This document shows, piece by piece, positions 45,513 through 54,948 of a stretch of DNA of 64,000 nucleotides. A program made the position numbers and the translations under genes. The first letter of the stretch is position 1. Each line of letters begins with the position of its first letter. The DNA lies in contig JASKKH010000003.1 in NCBI GenBank assembly GCA_030154265.1, positions 1-64,000 on the forward strand. Direction: 5' to 3'. Source of the DNA: Clostridia bacterium (GTDB lineage: Bacteria; Bacillota; DSM-521; Neomoorellales; Neomoorellaceae). The notes below the pieces were generated by a model, which was given only the letters and a program-made list of their open reading frames with translations, did not search any database and was not told the origin of the DNA.

Positions 45513-48041
45513 ATGCCGGGGAAAAGGCAATTTATATTAAAACTATTTATAGTACCCTTTTTATTAATATTTTTACTGGCTTGTCCCCAATCGGCTATGG
45601 CGCAACCCAATTATCCACTAACGTCGGCAGAGTCCAATGAAGATACTGCTCCGGAGATAGTAAACGGCCAGACTTTTAAGGGCTTCCCCAATATTAAACA
45701 AAAACTGGAAGCTGTTCAGTTTACTGATACCCTGAACCACTGGTCATATAATTCGGTTTTAAATTTGGCAGCTCAGGATATAGTCCATGGCCGGGGAGAG
45801 GGAAGATTTGTCCCGGAAGCAAATGTAACCAGGGAAGAAGCTCTGGCCCTACTGGCACGGCTTACGGCTTTAGAGGAAAATCTTCAAAATAATACCCAAA
45901 TCCCCCCTCTTGGCCAGCCCAATCGCACTATAGCCATAGCAGCAGCCGGCGGTCTTTTATCACCAGAGGAATTTGCCTATACCAAGGAAGAGTGGAAAAA
46001 GCCTGCTGAGCGCCAGGAAGTGGTAACCTGGGTAGGCCGTGCTTTAGAACTTACACCGGTAAGCGGCGGGGTTTATCCTTACCTTGCCAGTTTTAACGAT
46101 GGACTGCTTGTAGATGAAGAAAAGGCCCCTTGGATCGAAGCTGTACTACAAGAGGACTTGGTGGCCGGAGTAAATCCGGGTGTTTTTGCCCCGCGTCGGT
46201 CAGTAAAAAGGGGCGAAATAGCAGCTTTATTATCCAGAATAGATAAAAAATTAGGTTATCGAAGGGGTGTCCAGCAGGTAGAAGGGCAGGTTACCGAACG
46301 TTTAGAAACCCATTTGACTTATGGAGAGTTATTAGTAACCTTAAGGGTAGCTACCCTTAAAGGGCCAGTCATAAACCTCGAGGTCAAGATGACACCAAGT
46401 GGTGAACCCATTAACGACTTTATCCTCTATAAAGACGGTAAGCTTGTTTTGGGTCAAAAATTAACTGTTGGTGATCCGGTTCAACTGACTCTTCAGGGAG
46501 GACATGTACTTTTAGCTCAAAGCCGTGGTGACCGTCAATCACAGACAGGCATGATTCTGGCTGTTGATGATAAAGAAATACTACTCCAGGATTACCAGGG
46601 CAATAAATACCGTTATGATGTTGGCCCTATGCTGGCTAAAAAACCTTATAGTGTCTTAGCTAGAATTATCCCTGGACAGGAGGTAACTGTAAAGCTCCAG
46701 GGTGGTGTAGTTTCAGATATAACTCCTATGGAAAGACAAAGTACCCCAGCATATATACCGGACGATAATAGAGTTTTAGATGGATATCTCAGGGAGATAA
46801 GAAGCAATAAGCTATATGTAGTTACTCCTTCGGGTAAAGAAGAAGAGGTTAAAGTAAATCACCTTACCCAGATTGCCAGGGGCGGTCAAAATTTAGATGT
46901 CATGGATTTAAAAGTAGGGGATAAGGTGAAGGTTACCTTAAACAGTTATGCTGAGGCTAAAGAGATAAAAGTAGGTAACAGTTATTCCCGGATTGACAAC
47001 ATATTAAAAGGAAAACTTGACCGTTTTAACTACCAGGACGGCAGGGTTGTTCTCCGAGGAGCTAAGGAATTCTTTTATGGTGAATGGCTGCCTGCAGAAC
47101 CCCTAAAGACTTTAAACTTAAACAGAAAAGCCACTACCGAAATTGGTGATCAATACCAAACGGGTTACAGTCAAAGAGAACCAGAAGTAATCGTAGCTGC
47201 AGTTAAAGACTCCCGTGGCGAAACCGGTATTGAAGCAGCTAAGATAAACAAAGAAACAAGGATTTATGAGGGTTTCTTGGAAGATATCTCCTTAGGTGCC
47301 GGAGAAATATTACTGGAAGGTGAGAGTAATGTATTTACTTTTAACCCTCAAAGCCTATTTGTAAAGAATAATCAAGTTGTTAATCCAGCCGACCTTGAAC
47401 AAGGAGATTATCTCTTCATAGAAGTTACACCTGCTGAAGATAGTCATCAAATCCAGATGGCCGTAACTGAAGATCTATTACCACGTTCCTGGCAGTTATA
47501 CCGCGGTGAAATAGAAACGGTAGGAAAAGAAGAATTTGAACTCGACGATGTTGAGGAAATGGGAAGTACCAAAGGTGAACAGTACGACTGGGAAGAAGCT
47601 GACGACGATGACATGGAGTTTGACCTGGCCTGGGAATCGGTCATCATAGGTGAAGATGGCCCGTTAACCAGAGACCAGTTCGCTTACAGCCGTTTTACTG
47701 AGGACTTTGAGGGCTACGAAGCCTATGTCCTGGCAAGGGATGAGGAAGCCAAAGGTATATTAGTACTACCGGAAAGTGCAACAGATGCTAACATGTTAAG
47801 TGTTGGCCGTATTCAGGAAATAGACTTAACTTCTGGTGAGATCACAGTCAATCCATTAAGAGACTGGAGTCCAGGTTATCGTAACTGGCAGAGTAGCAGT
47901 TTCCCCATGACTTTAGATGTCAATGCAGCTCTAGTTATGAAAGAGAGAGAGGTTGCTTCTTTTAGTGACCTTAAAGTTAATGATAATGTCTATATTGTCC
48001 ATGACCGAAAAAAGGGTCTGGTCTTAGTTGCCAATGATTGA
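45513..48041 (+). CDS. SLH-domain surface protein with long beta-rich region
   Basis: An 842-residue exported protein starting two bases after the IPT-repeat gene. The signal sequence contains LLAC (Cys24), which could be a lipobox, but also AMA before QP (about residue 30), a signal peptidase I site. Three SLH-like motifs (about 70-250; LNHWSYNSVLNLAAQDIVHG, EAVLQEDLVAGVNPGVFAP) should bind secondary wall polymer. The rest (about 260-842) appears to be repeated short beta domains with phrases such as DGYLREIRSNKLYVV and VGRIQEIDLTSGEITV. An acidic patch lies near residue 690. Confidence 0.85.
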   Translation: MPGKRQFILKLFIVPFLLIFLLACPQSAMAQPNYPLTSAESNEDTAPEIVNGQTFKGFPNIKQKLEAVQFTDTLNHWSYNSVLNLAAQDIVHGRGEGRFVPEANVTREEALALLARLTALEENLQNNTQIPPLGQPNRTIAIAAAGGLLSPEEFAYTKEEWKKPAERQEVVTWVGRALELTPVSGGVYPYLASFNDGLLVDEEKAPWIEAVLQEDLVAGVNPGVFAPRRSVKRGEIAALLSRIDKKLGYRRGVQQVEGQVTERLETHLTYGELLVTLRVATLKGPVINLEVKMTPSGEPINDFILYKDGKLVLGQKLTVGDPVQLTLQGGHVLLAQSRGDRQSQTGMILAVDDKEILLQDYQGNKYRYDVGPMLAKKPYSVLARIIPGQEVTVKLQGGVVSDITPMERQSTPAYIPDDNRVLDGYLREIRSNKLYVVTPSGKEEEVKVNHLTQIARGGQNLDVMDLKVGDKVKVTLNSYAEAKEIKVGNSYSRIDNILKGKLDRFNYQDGRVVLRGAKEFFYGEWLPAEPLKTLNLNRKATTEIGDQYQTGYSQREPEVIVAAVKDSRGETGIEAAKINKETRIYEGFLEDISLGAGEILLEGESNVFTFNPQSLFVKNNQVVNPADLEQGDYLFIEVTPAEDSHQIQMAVTEDLLPRSWQLYRGEIETVGKEEFELDDVEEMGSTKGEQYDWEEADDDDMEFDLAWESVIIGEDGPLTRDQFAYSRFTEDFEGYEAYVLARDEEAKGILVLPESATDANMLSVGRIQEIDLTSGEITVNPLRDWSPGYRNWQSSSFPMTLDVNAALVMKEREVASFSDLKVNDNVYIVHDRKKGLVLVAND

Positions 48042-48052
48042 GGGTGAAGGTA

Positions 48053-49606
48053 TTGCAAAAGTTTAAGTTAGAAAGGTTAGAGTCAGGTTTTGTCTGTTTC
48101 GTACTCTTTATTATCTTCCTTTTAACGTTCTCCTTACCGGCATTTGCTGAGGATTTTTACCGTTATCAGGGGGGTATTAAAGGGGAAGAAGAATATGCTG
48201 AGATGCTCTACATTACCGGTGAACCCATTCTTTTAAAAGGGACGGTACGGGAATCAACCGGCAGGTCTAGAGACGGTAACATCATGACCAACATCAGTTA
48301 CAACCTGGAAAACAAGGAAAAAGAGATCAGGCTTACCCGAAGTTTAAGCTATGTAACTACTAAAGAAGAAAGAGATAAGCAAGAAGTAAACACAACTGAG
48401 CTTGAAAGGTTTAGAGAGTCAATAAGGATAGGTAGAGACCGCTATAACTTAGAAGAGTTTCAATTTTCACGTTCAGAAATCTTAGACAACCAACCTGCTG
48501 TTACTTATAAAAGTGGTAACTGGTCGGCTCGTAAGGTTTATAGTGTGAATAGAGACATGGCTACCGTGACAGTTGAAACCTGGGGCAACAATGTCGGCTA
48601 TGATCATGCCTGGGGAAGTCAGGATACCGCCCATGAAGAAGGTGTCGTCTATTTTGATGGTAAAGTAGAGCTAGATAGGGATACCTCTGTTAACACCGAG
48701 TGGAGTGCTAGCTTCAGTCAGGACCTTTCCTATAACCGCTCTCGTTATTTAGAGTACCAGGAAAACGAACCGACGGCTATCAGTTTCTCAGGCGGCTATG
48801 TTGATAATACCTATACCACTGAATCAATCAGCTATGAAGGTAATTTCCCTGACCTGGATAACGGCGTACTTGCCAGCAGCCGCTGGAGAAAGTTGGATGG
48901 CAGTCACCAAATAAGGAGTATCCCTTCTAAAAAGAGGTTACAGGTTGCTAACCTTATAGACGTCCGTGGTCATTGGGCCGAAGAAGACATCCGTAAGCTC
49001 TACGGCCTTGGAGCCTTTGAAAAAAGGGGAAACTACTTTCACCCAACAGCTTACTTTTTCCGCGGCCAGTTAGCCAAGGCATTAGTATCGGTACTGGATT
49101 TAAAATTACCCGAACCACCTCAAGAACAACAAAGAATGACTCTATATGCTAACTACTTTGGGAATAACCAAAAGCAACAAGAACAAGAAGAGGAACCTCT
49201 TTTTGCTGATGTGTCAGTAGACGATCCGAATTATAAATATTATAAAGCCGTATATGAAGCAGGGGTCATGACCGGGACCGGCCCAGGTGTCTTTGGTGCT
49301 ACCAAAACCGTAACCAAAGTTCAGGCTATAACCATACTTATACGAGCCTTGGGCTTAGAAGGCTTGGCGCCGGCAGGTTACATCTATACAACATTTGAAG
49401 ATGACTGGCAAATACCCGACTGGGCTAGAGCCTCGGTTTATGTAGCCGAAAAAATAGGCCTCATCAAAGGTGACGAATATGGCTGCTTAAGGCCAAATGA
49501 TATCCTGACCAGAGCCGAAGCAGCTTCCTTGTTAAATAACTTCATCAGATTTTTACGAGAAGAGATGACTGTTGATTACCGTGAAAGGATATTAAATTAT
49601 AACTAA
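48053..49606 (+). CDS. Exported SLH-domain protein
   Basis: About 517 residues from TTG at 48053, chosen because GAGGGTGAAGG lies before it; a TTG at 48038 overlapping the previous stop is the alternative. A signal peptide (FVCFVLFIIFLLTFSLPAFA) precedes a novel beta-rich, Arg/Tyr-rich region. Three SLH motifs sit at the C-terminus (from about residue 300; DVRGHWAEEDIRKLYGLGA, YKYYKAVYEAGVMTGTG, WARASVYVAEKIGLIKG). It likely anchors to the wall with the preceding SLH protein as partner. The N-terminal domain is unrecognised. Confidence 0.85.
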   Translation: MQKFKLERLESGFVCFVLFIIFLLTFSLPAFAEDFYRYQGGIKGEEEYAEMLYITGEPILLKGTVRESTGRSRDGNIMTNISYNLENKEKEIRLTRSLSYVTTKEERDKQEVNTTELERFRESIRIGRDRYNLEEFQFSRSEILDNQPAVTYKSGNWSARKVYSVNRDMATVTVETWGNNVGYDHAWGSQDTAHEEGVVYFDGKVELDRDTSVNTEWSASFSQDLSYNRSRYLEYQENEPTAISFSGGYVDNTYTTESISYEGNFPDLDNGVLASSRWRKLDGSHQIRSIPSKKRLQVANLIDVRGHWAEEDIRKLYGLGAFEKRGNYFHPTAYFFRGQLAKALVSVLDLKLPEPPQEQQRMTLYANYFGNNQKQQEQEEEPLFADVSVDDPNYKYYKAVYEAGVMTGTGPGVFGATKTVTKVQAITILIRALGLEGLAPAGYIYTTFEDDWQIPDWARASVYVAEKIGLIKGDEYGCLRPNDILTRAEAASLLNNFIRFLREEMTVDYRERILNYN

Positions 49607-49661
49607 AAAATAAAGGTGAAATATACTACTCTTGAAATTAAGAAAATTTTTTAAAAGCCCC

Positions 49662-49689
49662 TTAAGTTTTAAAATAGATAACCGATATA
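49662..49689 (+). promoter_or_regulatory. Sigma-28 promoter of flagellin
   Basis: TTAAGTTT (49662-49669) and ACCGATAT (49681-49688) align with the flgM promoter at the same spacing, 68 bases before the flagellin start. One mismatch to TAAA in the -35 element. Confidence 0.75.
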
Positions 49690-49756
49690 TGGTAATGGCA
49701 GGTGGAACAAATCAGAAGCTTGTTTTACAGAAGATTTAAAAGGGGGTAAAGTTAAA

Positions 49757-50731
49757 TTGATTATTAATCACAACATCTCAGCACTAAATACCTATCGGCA
49801 GTTGACCTACGTCAACAGCATGTCTAGCAAATCACTAGAAAAATTATCGTCAGGTTACCGTATTAATCGCGCAGGAGACGATGCAGCGGGTCTGGCAATT
49901 TCTGAGAAAATGCGTGGTCAGATTCGTGGTTTGGATCAGGCCGTGCGCAATGCTCAAGACGGCATTTCGTTAATCCAGACGGCAGAAGGCGCTCTGAACG
50001 AGACCCACAGTATTCTCCAGAGAATGCGGGAGCTGGCAACCCAGGCTGCAAATGACACCAACACATTAGAAGATCGTATACAAATTCAAAAAGAAATCAA
50101 CCAGCTCACCGAAGAAATTGATCGCATTGGTATAACAACAGAGTTTAACACGCAAAGGCTTCTTGACGGCTCTTACAGTGGTAGTCTCCAGATTGGTGCT
50201 AACGAGGGGCAGGAAATTGGCCTCGCGATTGGAGACATGCGGGCAATCAAAATTTCTGGTGGGACTTTTGTTGCAGATGGATTACAAGTCGCTAATAGTG
50301 GCGCTAAATGGATGGCTGTGGACAGTAATGGTAGTTTGCAAAGCGGTGTTGGTTCGGGAAGCGGCTTAAATGTTGTTAAACTTCATTACGTAGCAGCAGA
50401 TGGTAGTATTACCGAAAAGAAAGGTGCTGCTATAAGCGTATTGACACAGAGTGGTGCAAGTGCGGCCATTACGACTTTTAATAACGCTATCGAAAAGGTT
50501 TCTACTGAGCGTTCCAAGCTTGGCGCTGTCCAAAACCGTTTGGAACACACCATAAATAACTTAAGTGTTGCTTCAGAAAATCTTACGGCAGCTGAGTCCC
50601 GCATTCGTGACGTGGATATGGCCAAAGAAATGATGGCGTTTGCTAAGAATAACATCATTAGCCAAGCAGCAACTGCCATGCTTGCCCAGGCAAACCAGCA
50701 ACCGCAGCAAGTTCTTTCATTACTCAGATAA
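49757..50731 (+). CDS. hag: Flagellin
   Basis: The filament subunit, 324 residues. The N-terminal helices read MIINHNISALNTYRQL and SGYRINRAGDDAAGLAISEK. The C-terminal helices read AESRIRDVDMAKEMMAFAKN and end QQPQQVLSLLR; both halves of the D0/D1 core are complete. The central variable part (about 150-230) is short and rich in Gly, Ser, Ala and Thr, offering O-glycosylation sites. TTG start with AAGGGGG. It has its own sigma-28 promoter and terminator. Probable target of the sugar pathway downstream. Confidence 0.97.
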   Translation: MIINHNISALNTYRQLTYVNSMSSKSLEKLSSGYRINRAGDDAAGLAISEKMRGQIRGLDQAVRNAQDGISLIQTAEGALNETHSILQRMRELATQAANDTNTLEDRIQIQKEINQLTEEIDRIGITTEFNTQRLLDGSYSGSLQIGANEGQEIGLAIGDMRAIKISGGTFVADGLQVANSGAKWMAVDSNGSLQSGVGSGSGLNVVKLHYVAADGSITEKKGAAISVLTQSGASAAITTFNNAIEKVSTERSKLGAVQNRLEHTINNLSVASENLTAAESRIRDVDMAKEMMAFAKNNIISQAATAMLAQANQQPQQVLSLLR

Positions 50732-50746
50732 AAATACTAAAGTTTC

Positions 50747-50779
50747 GGAGACATTAGCGCAGCTAATGTCTCCTTTTTG
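50747..50779 (+). terminator. Flagellin terminator
   Basis: GGAGACATTAGC (50747-50758) pairs perfectly with GCTAATGTCTCC (50762-50773) and is followed by five T residues. Strong intrinsic terminator 16 bases after the stop. Confidence 0.95.
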
Positions 50780-50805
50780 TAGGTAAAGATTTTTAAGGTT
50801 TACTA

Positions 50806-50834
50806 TAAAGGTTTTCATAATAATTACCGATATG
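50806..50834 (+). promoter_or_regulatory. Probable sigma-28 promoter of the glycosylation island
   Basis: TAAAGG (50806-50811) and ACCGATAT (50826-50833) match the other flagellar promoters, with a spacer one base longer than at flgM. It lies about 80 bases before the 198-aa gene at 50911. Confidence 0.6.
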
Positions 50835-50910
50835 AAATGATAAAGGTAAATAAGAAAATCTTTATTTTGAGATAGGTAGCGATAGAGATTTTATTGGGGA
50901 GGTGGAAAGA

Positions 50911-51507
50911 GTGCAATTGATACTTGATGGGGAATTGGTTATGAACCAGGAAATTAATGTGGGGAGAATTATTCAAGCTATAGAAGATTATTTACGCCAA
51001 TCTTTAAATAAAGGTAGAGTTTTATTCAGTTGTCGCATTAATGATATGGAAGTTGAAGATCCGATTGAAACTCTACTTATAAATGATAAGGAAAATAATA
51101 TTAAAACAGTAGAAATAGTAACAAAGGATAAAATTACTTTGATATATGAGACAGTTGAGACAGCTATACAATATAATGTTAAATTAGTTTCTGCAATCAA
51201 AAATATAGCTACTGATATTAATACCGGTAAAGATTTTGATCAGAAAATTATGTTACAGATTATAGAAGGTCTGGAGTGGCTTTTATCAGTTTGTATTAGG
51301 TTGGAAAATCAAAAAAATCTACTAACTTTTAATAATGTGGAATCATTTGTCGATATAGTTGAGGATATAAAGAAAGCATTGAATAGTCTTGTTGAGGCTA
51401 TGGAAATTGGAGATATGGTTACTTTGTCGGATATTTTTGAGTATGAATTACTTGAAAAGTTGGAACGAATAGGCGAAATATTACAATCTTATCATGCTCA
51501 AATATAA
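50911..51507 (+). CDS. Unrecognised 198-aa protein at the head of the glycosylation island
   Basis: GTG at 50911 is used because GGGGAGGTGG ends about 6 bases upstream; GTG at 50902 overlaps that site. The first ~75 residues look like mixed strands (LILDGELVMNQEINVG, KTVEIVTKDKITLIYETVE). The rest is helical and acidic with regular Leu/Ile spacing. No signal peptide or membrane segment. It lies between flagellin and maf, behind a sigma-28-like promoter, so a role in flagellin handling or glycosylation is likely but unproven. No family recognised. Confidence 0.8.
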   Translation: MQLILDGELVMNQEINVGRIIQAIEDYLRQSLNKGRVLFSCRINDMEVEDPIETLLINDKENNIKTVEIVTKDKITLIYETVETAIQYNVKLVSAIKNIATDINTGKDFDQKIMLQIIEGLEWLLSVCIRLENQKNLLTFNNVESFVDIVEDIKKALNSLVEAMEIGDMVTLSDIFEYELLEKLERIGEILQSYHAQI

Positions 51508-51520
51508 AGAGGTTTGTAAT

Positions 51521-53410
51521 ATGAATTTGATTGATAACATTAATGTTTTGAAAAGACTCAATCCTAATTTGTGGAAAAAATTGAGAGAAGTTAGTGAAAA
51601 ATTAGAACAGGATCAAAGATTTAAAATTATAGAGGCAAAAAGTGGAGTCCCTACCTTAGAAGTTGAATATCAGGGGAAACATTTGCCTCTTCATAGCAGG
51701 TACAACCCTGAAAAAGAAGCTGAAAAATTTATAAACCAGTTTGACCAAACTGAAGTTACAAAATATAAACATGTTTTCTTTTATGGCGTAGGCATGGGTT
51801 ACCATATTACAGCTTTTATGAATAAGTATCCCAATATTAATTTTTCACTTTATGAACCTAACCCAACTGTATTTTATAAGTTTTTATCTTATAGATCATT
51901 AAAAGATTTTCCAATAAAAAATTTAAAACATATATTTGTTGAACAGGAACCTAATGACGTACAAAAATTTGCAAGCGAATTCTTAGATACAATTAATGAG
52001 GAAATATTATTCGTAATTTTACCAAGTTATGAACGGGTGTTTAAAGAGGATTATAAAAGGTTCGTTAAAGATTTCCTTCAAACTTTGAAAGACAAAAGAA
52101 GTTCACTTCATACTAATTTGGGATATCAAAAACGTTGGATAATAAATAGTTTAATTAATTTTCCTGAAGTGCTAAAAACACCAAACATCTTGCATGATAT
52201 TGATAAAGAAAATTTTATGAATAAACCTGCTTTGTTAGTCGCAGCGGGGCCTTCTCTCGATGATGAGATTGAAAATATACGCTATATTAAAGGAAATAAT
52301 CTAGCATATATTTTTTCAATAGGTTCTGCTATCAATGCCTTAATTGAACATAATATTTACCCTAATGCTATATGCTCATATGACCCGTCAGAGAGAAATC
52401 AAGTAGTCTTTACTAAAATGATTGATAAAAATATTACCTCAATACCTCTTATATTTGGCAGTAGTATAGGTTTTGAAAGTTTACAGAAGTACCCGGGTAA
52501 AGATAAATTTCATATGATTACAAGCCAAGATACTGTTTCAAATTATTTCTTAAAAAGAAAAGACAATAATAAGATAAAAGTAGTCTTGGATGCACCTTCA
52601 ATAGCTGTTTTGACTCTGGATGTTTTATATAAATTAGGCTGTAATCCTATCATCCTAGTTGGTCAAAATTTAGGTTATAGGAAAGATAAATTTTATGCTA
52701 AAGGTATATCTTATAAACACCAATCAACAGAAATTACAGAGGAACAAAAAAGAAATTTAATCGAAGTTGAAGATGTCTATGGTGGAAGGATTTATTCTGA
52801 TGAATCATTTTTAAGAATGAAAAAACAAATGGAGTATTATATTGAGTTTTACAATAACGTTGAAATTATCAACACTACAAAAGGTGGAGCAAAGATAGAA
52901 GGCACCTCTTTTATGGAATTAGCAAATGTTATAAAAAATAAACTAAAACACAAGGTTAATTTTGATTGCTTTAATATTATTACTGAAAACACTTATGATA
53001 TAAAGTATGTTCAAGGAAAAATTGAGGAAATGGAAAAGCAACTTAAAGCAATAATAAAAATTATTAATGATTTAACCCGTTGTTTACAAAAAATCTATAA
53101 ACTGGCAGAAGAAAATAAATTTCAAAAGTTAGAGGATATTTTTAAGAAACTTGATAAATTATTTTCAAAGATGAATAAGAATGATTTTTACAAAGTCTTT
53201 TTACAACCAATGAATCGGGTTCAATATGAAATTCTAAAAAAGAATGTTTCGACTGTACGATTTGAAAAAGATATGGCTTGGAAGGCGCGAAAAGTTGTTC
53301 AAGAGTTTGGTAAATTTATCCAAGTGTGTCAAAAAGATATTCAATTTGTTAATCCTATTTTCAAAAGGGTATCAGTACAGGTTTTAGATTACATAAATGA
53401 GTCCCTTTAG
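51521..53410 (+). CDS. Maf-type motility accessory factor, putative nonulosonic acid transferase
   Basis: A 629-residue DUF115/MAF_flag10 protein. Maf proteins are the leading candidates for moving CMP-pseudaminic or legionaminic acid onto Ser/Thr of flagellin in the cytoplasm. The N-terminal domain (HVFFYGVGMGYHITAFMNKY, about 85-105) is followed by the DUF115 core (KPALLVAAGPSLDDEIENI from about residue 243; ICSYDPSERNQ; PIILVGQNLGY). A helical C-terminal domain completes it. ATG at 51521 follows AAGAGG and overlaps nothing; the earlier ATG lies in the previous gene. Markedly AT-rich codons. Confidence 0.88.
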   Translation: MNLIDNINVLKRLNPNLWKKLREVSEKLEQDQRFKIIEAKSGVPTLEVEYQGKHLPLHSRYNPEKEAEKFINQFDQTEVTKYKHVFFYGVGMGYHITAFMNKYPNINFSLYEPNPTVFYKFLSYRSLKDFPIKNLKHIFVEQEPNDVQKFASEFLDTINEEILFVILPSYERVFKEDYKRFVKDFLQTLKDKRSSLHTNLGYQKRWIINSLINFPEVLKTPNILHDIDKENFMNKPALLVAAGPSLDDEIENIRYIKGNNLAYIFSIGSAINALIEHNIYPNAICSYDPSERNQVVFTKMIDKNITSIPLIFGSSIGFESLQKYPGKDKFHMITSQDTVSNYFLKRKDNNKIKVVLDAPSIAVLTLDVLYKLGCNPIILVGQNLGYRKDKFYAKGISYKHQSTEITEEQKRNLIEVEDVYGGRIYSDESFLRMKKQMEYYIEFYNNVEIINTTKGGAKIEGTSFMELANVIKNKLKHKVNFDCFNIITENTYDIKYVQGKIEEMEKQLKAIIKIINDLTRCLQKIYKLAEENKFQKLEDIFKKLDKLFSKMNKNDFYKVFLQPMNRVQYEILKKNVSTVRFEKDMAWKARKVVQEFGKFIQVCQKDIQFVNPIFKRVSVQVLDYINESL

Positions 53411-53454
53411 GTTAGAGTTAATTAGCAATAGTTTGGAATAATGGGGGAATAACC

Positions 53455-54843
53455 TTGAGGATATTAATAGTAATTTATGATAATAATTCATATATTTCAT
53501 GGTTTCCGCAAGGACTTGCATATATTGCTTCTGTATGTCGAAATGCAGGCCACGAAGTTATTATTTATAATCAAGATGTATATCATTGGCCTGAAAGTCA
53601 TTTGTTGAATTTATTAAATAGAGAAAAATTTGATGTAGTTGCAGTAAGCGTTGTAGGTGGGTACTACCAATATAGGAAATTGCTCAAAATATCAGAAGCA
53701 ATAAATAACGCAAAGTATAGGCCTTTTTATATGATAGGGGGTCATGGACCTGCACCAGAACCAGAATATTTTTTAAAGAAAACTAAAGCGGATGTTGTTG
53801 TAATTGGTGAAGGAGAAATAACTGTATTAGAAATTTTGGAGGCAATTAAAGGAGAGAGAGAATTATCTTCAATAGAAGGAATAGCATATTTAGAAAATGG
53901 GAAATGTATTCAAACTCCAAGACGTAAATTGATTAGTGATATAGATAAAATCCCTTTTCCTGCTTATGATTTATTTCCTATGGATCATTATACATTATTA
54001 AGAATGCCTCACATTGAAAACTCTGAGAGGTGCATGCCTGTTTTATCAGGTAGAGGGTGTACGTTTAAGTGTAATTTCTGTTATAGGATGGATCCAGGTT
54101 TTAGGGCAAGGTCAGCTGAAAATATTATTGAAGAGATAGAATTGTTAAAAAAAGATTATAATGTTAGTTATATAGTTTTTTCTGATGAATTGTTAATGAG
54201 TTCTGTAGAAAGGACGATAGAACTTTGTGATAAATTTATGAAGGCAAAATTAAATGTCAAGTGGTCCTGTAATGGTAGACTAAATTATGCTAAACCAGAA
54301 GTATTAAAATTAATGAAAGAAGCAGGATGCGTTTTTATTAATTATGGGATTGAATCTATGGATCAACAAATCTTAAATGTTATGAATAAAGGGCTTACAG
54401 TTAAACAAATATACGATGGTATTGAGAATACATTAAAGGTAGGAATAAGTCCAGGATGTAATATTATTTTTGGAAATATTGGCGAAACGGAAGAGGCATT
54501 AAAGCTTGGAGTTGATTTCTTATTAAATTATGATGACCATTCTCAAATGAGAACAATTAGACCGGTTACTCCTTATCCTGGATCACCGCTATATTATTAT
54601 GCTATCGAAAAGGGATTGTTAAAAGACTGTGAAGACTTTTATGAAAATAAACATTTAAATTCCGATTTATTATCTGTCAATTTTACTAATTTAAGTGATG
54701 AAGATTTTCATAAAGCCTTATTCGAAGCTAATAAACAACTTATAGATAATTATTTTAATGCTCAAAGAAAAAAAGTTATAGACAAAGCTAAAAAACTATA
54801 TTTTGAGAAAGATGTTACCTTTAGAGGGTTTAGACAGACATAA
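53455..54843 (+). CDS. B12-binding-domain radical SAM protein
   Basis: A 462-residue enzyme with a cobalamin-binding-type Rossmann N-terminus (about 1-135; FPQGLAYIASVCRNAGHEV, GGHGPAPEPEYFL, ADVVVIGEGE). It lacks the DxHxxG motif, as is usual for class B radical SAM enzymes. The radical SAM core carries the 4Fe-4S cluster motif at Cys202, Cys206 and Cys209 (GCTFKCNFCYR). A C-terminal segment follows (about 385-462). Class B members often methylate unreactive carbons. Between maf and legG, it probably modifies the sugar, flagellin or a lipid. TTG start behind GGGGGAA. Confidence 0.88.
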   Translation: MRILIVIYDNNSYISWFPQGLAYIASVCRNAGHEVIIYNQDVYHWPESHLLNLLNREKFDVVAVSVVGGYYQYRKLLKISEAINNAKYRPFYMIGGHGPAPEPEYFLKKTKADVVVIGEGEITVLEILEAIKGERELSSIEGIAYLENGKCIQTPRRKLISDIDKIPFPAYDLFPMDHYTLLRMPHIENSERCMPVLSGRGCTFKCNFCYRMDPGFRARSAENIIEEIELLKKDYNVSYIVFSDELLMSSVERTIELCDKFMKAKLNVKWSCNGRLNYAKPEVLKLMKEAGCVFINYGIESMDQQILNVMNKGLTVKQIYDGIENTLKVGISPGCNIIFGNIGETEEALKLGVDFLLNYDDHSQMRTIRPVTPYPGSPLYYYAIEKGLLKDCEDFYENKHLNSDLLSVNFTNLSDEDFHKALFEANKQLIDNYFNAQRKKVIDKAKKLYFEKDVTFRGFRQT

Positions 54844-54948
54844 CTAAAGTAGAATAAAAAAGAAAAACTTTATAGCCTTAATTAATAAAATTAAGCTTAT
54901 TGAAAAGTAGCCCACTTTTTTATGCAGTATAAGTATGGGGGGACTATT

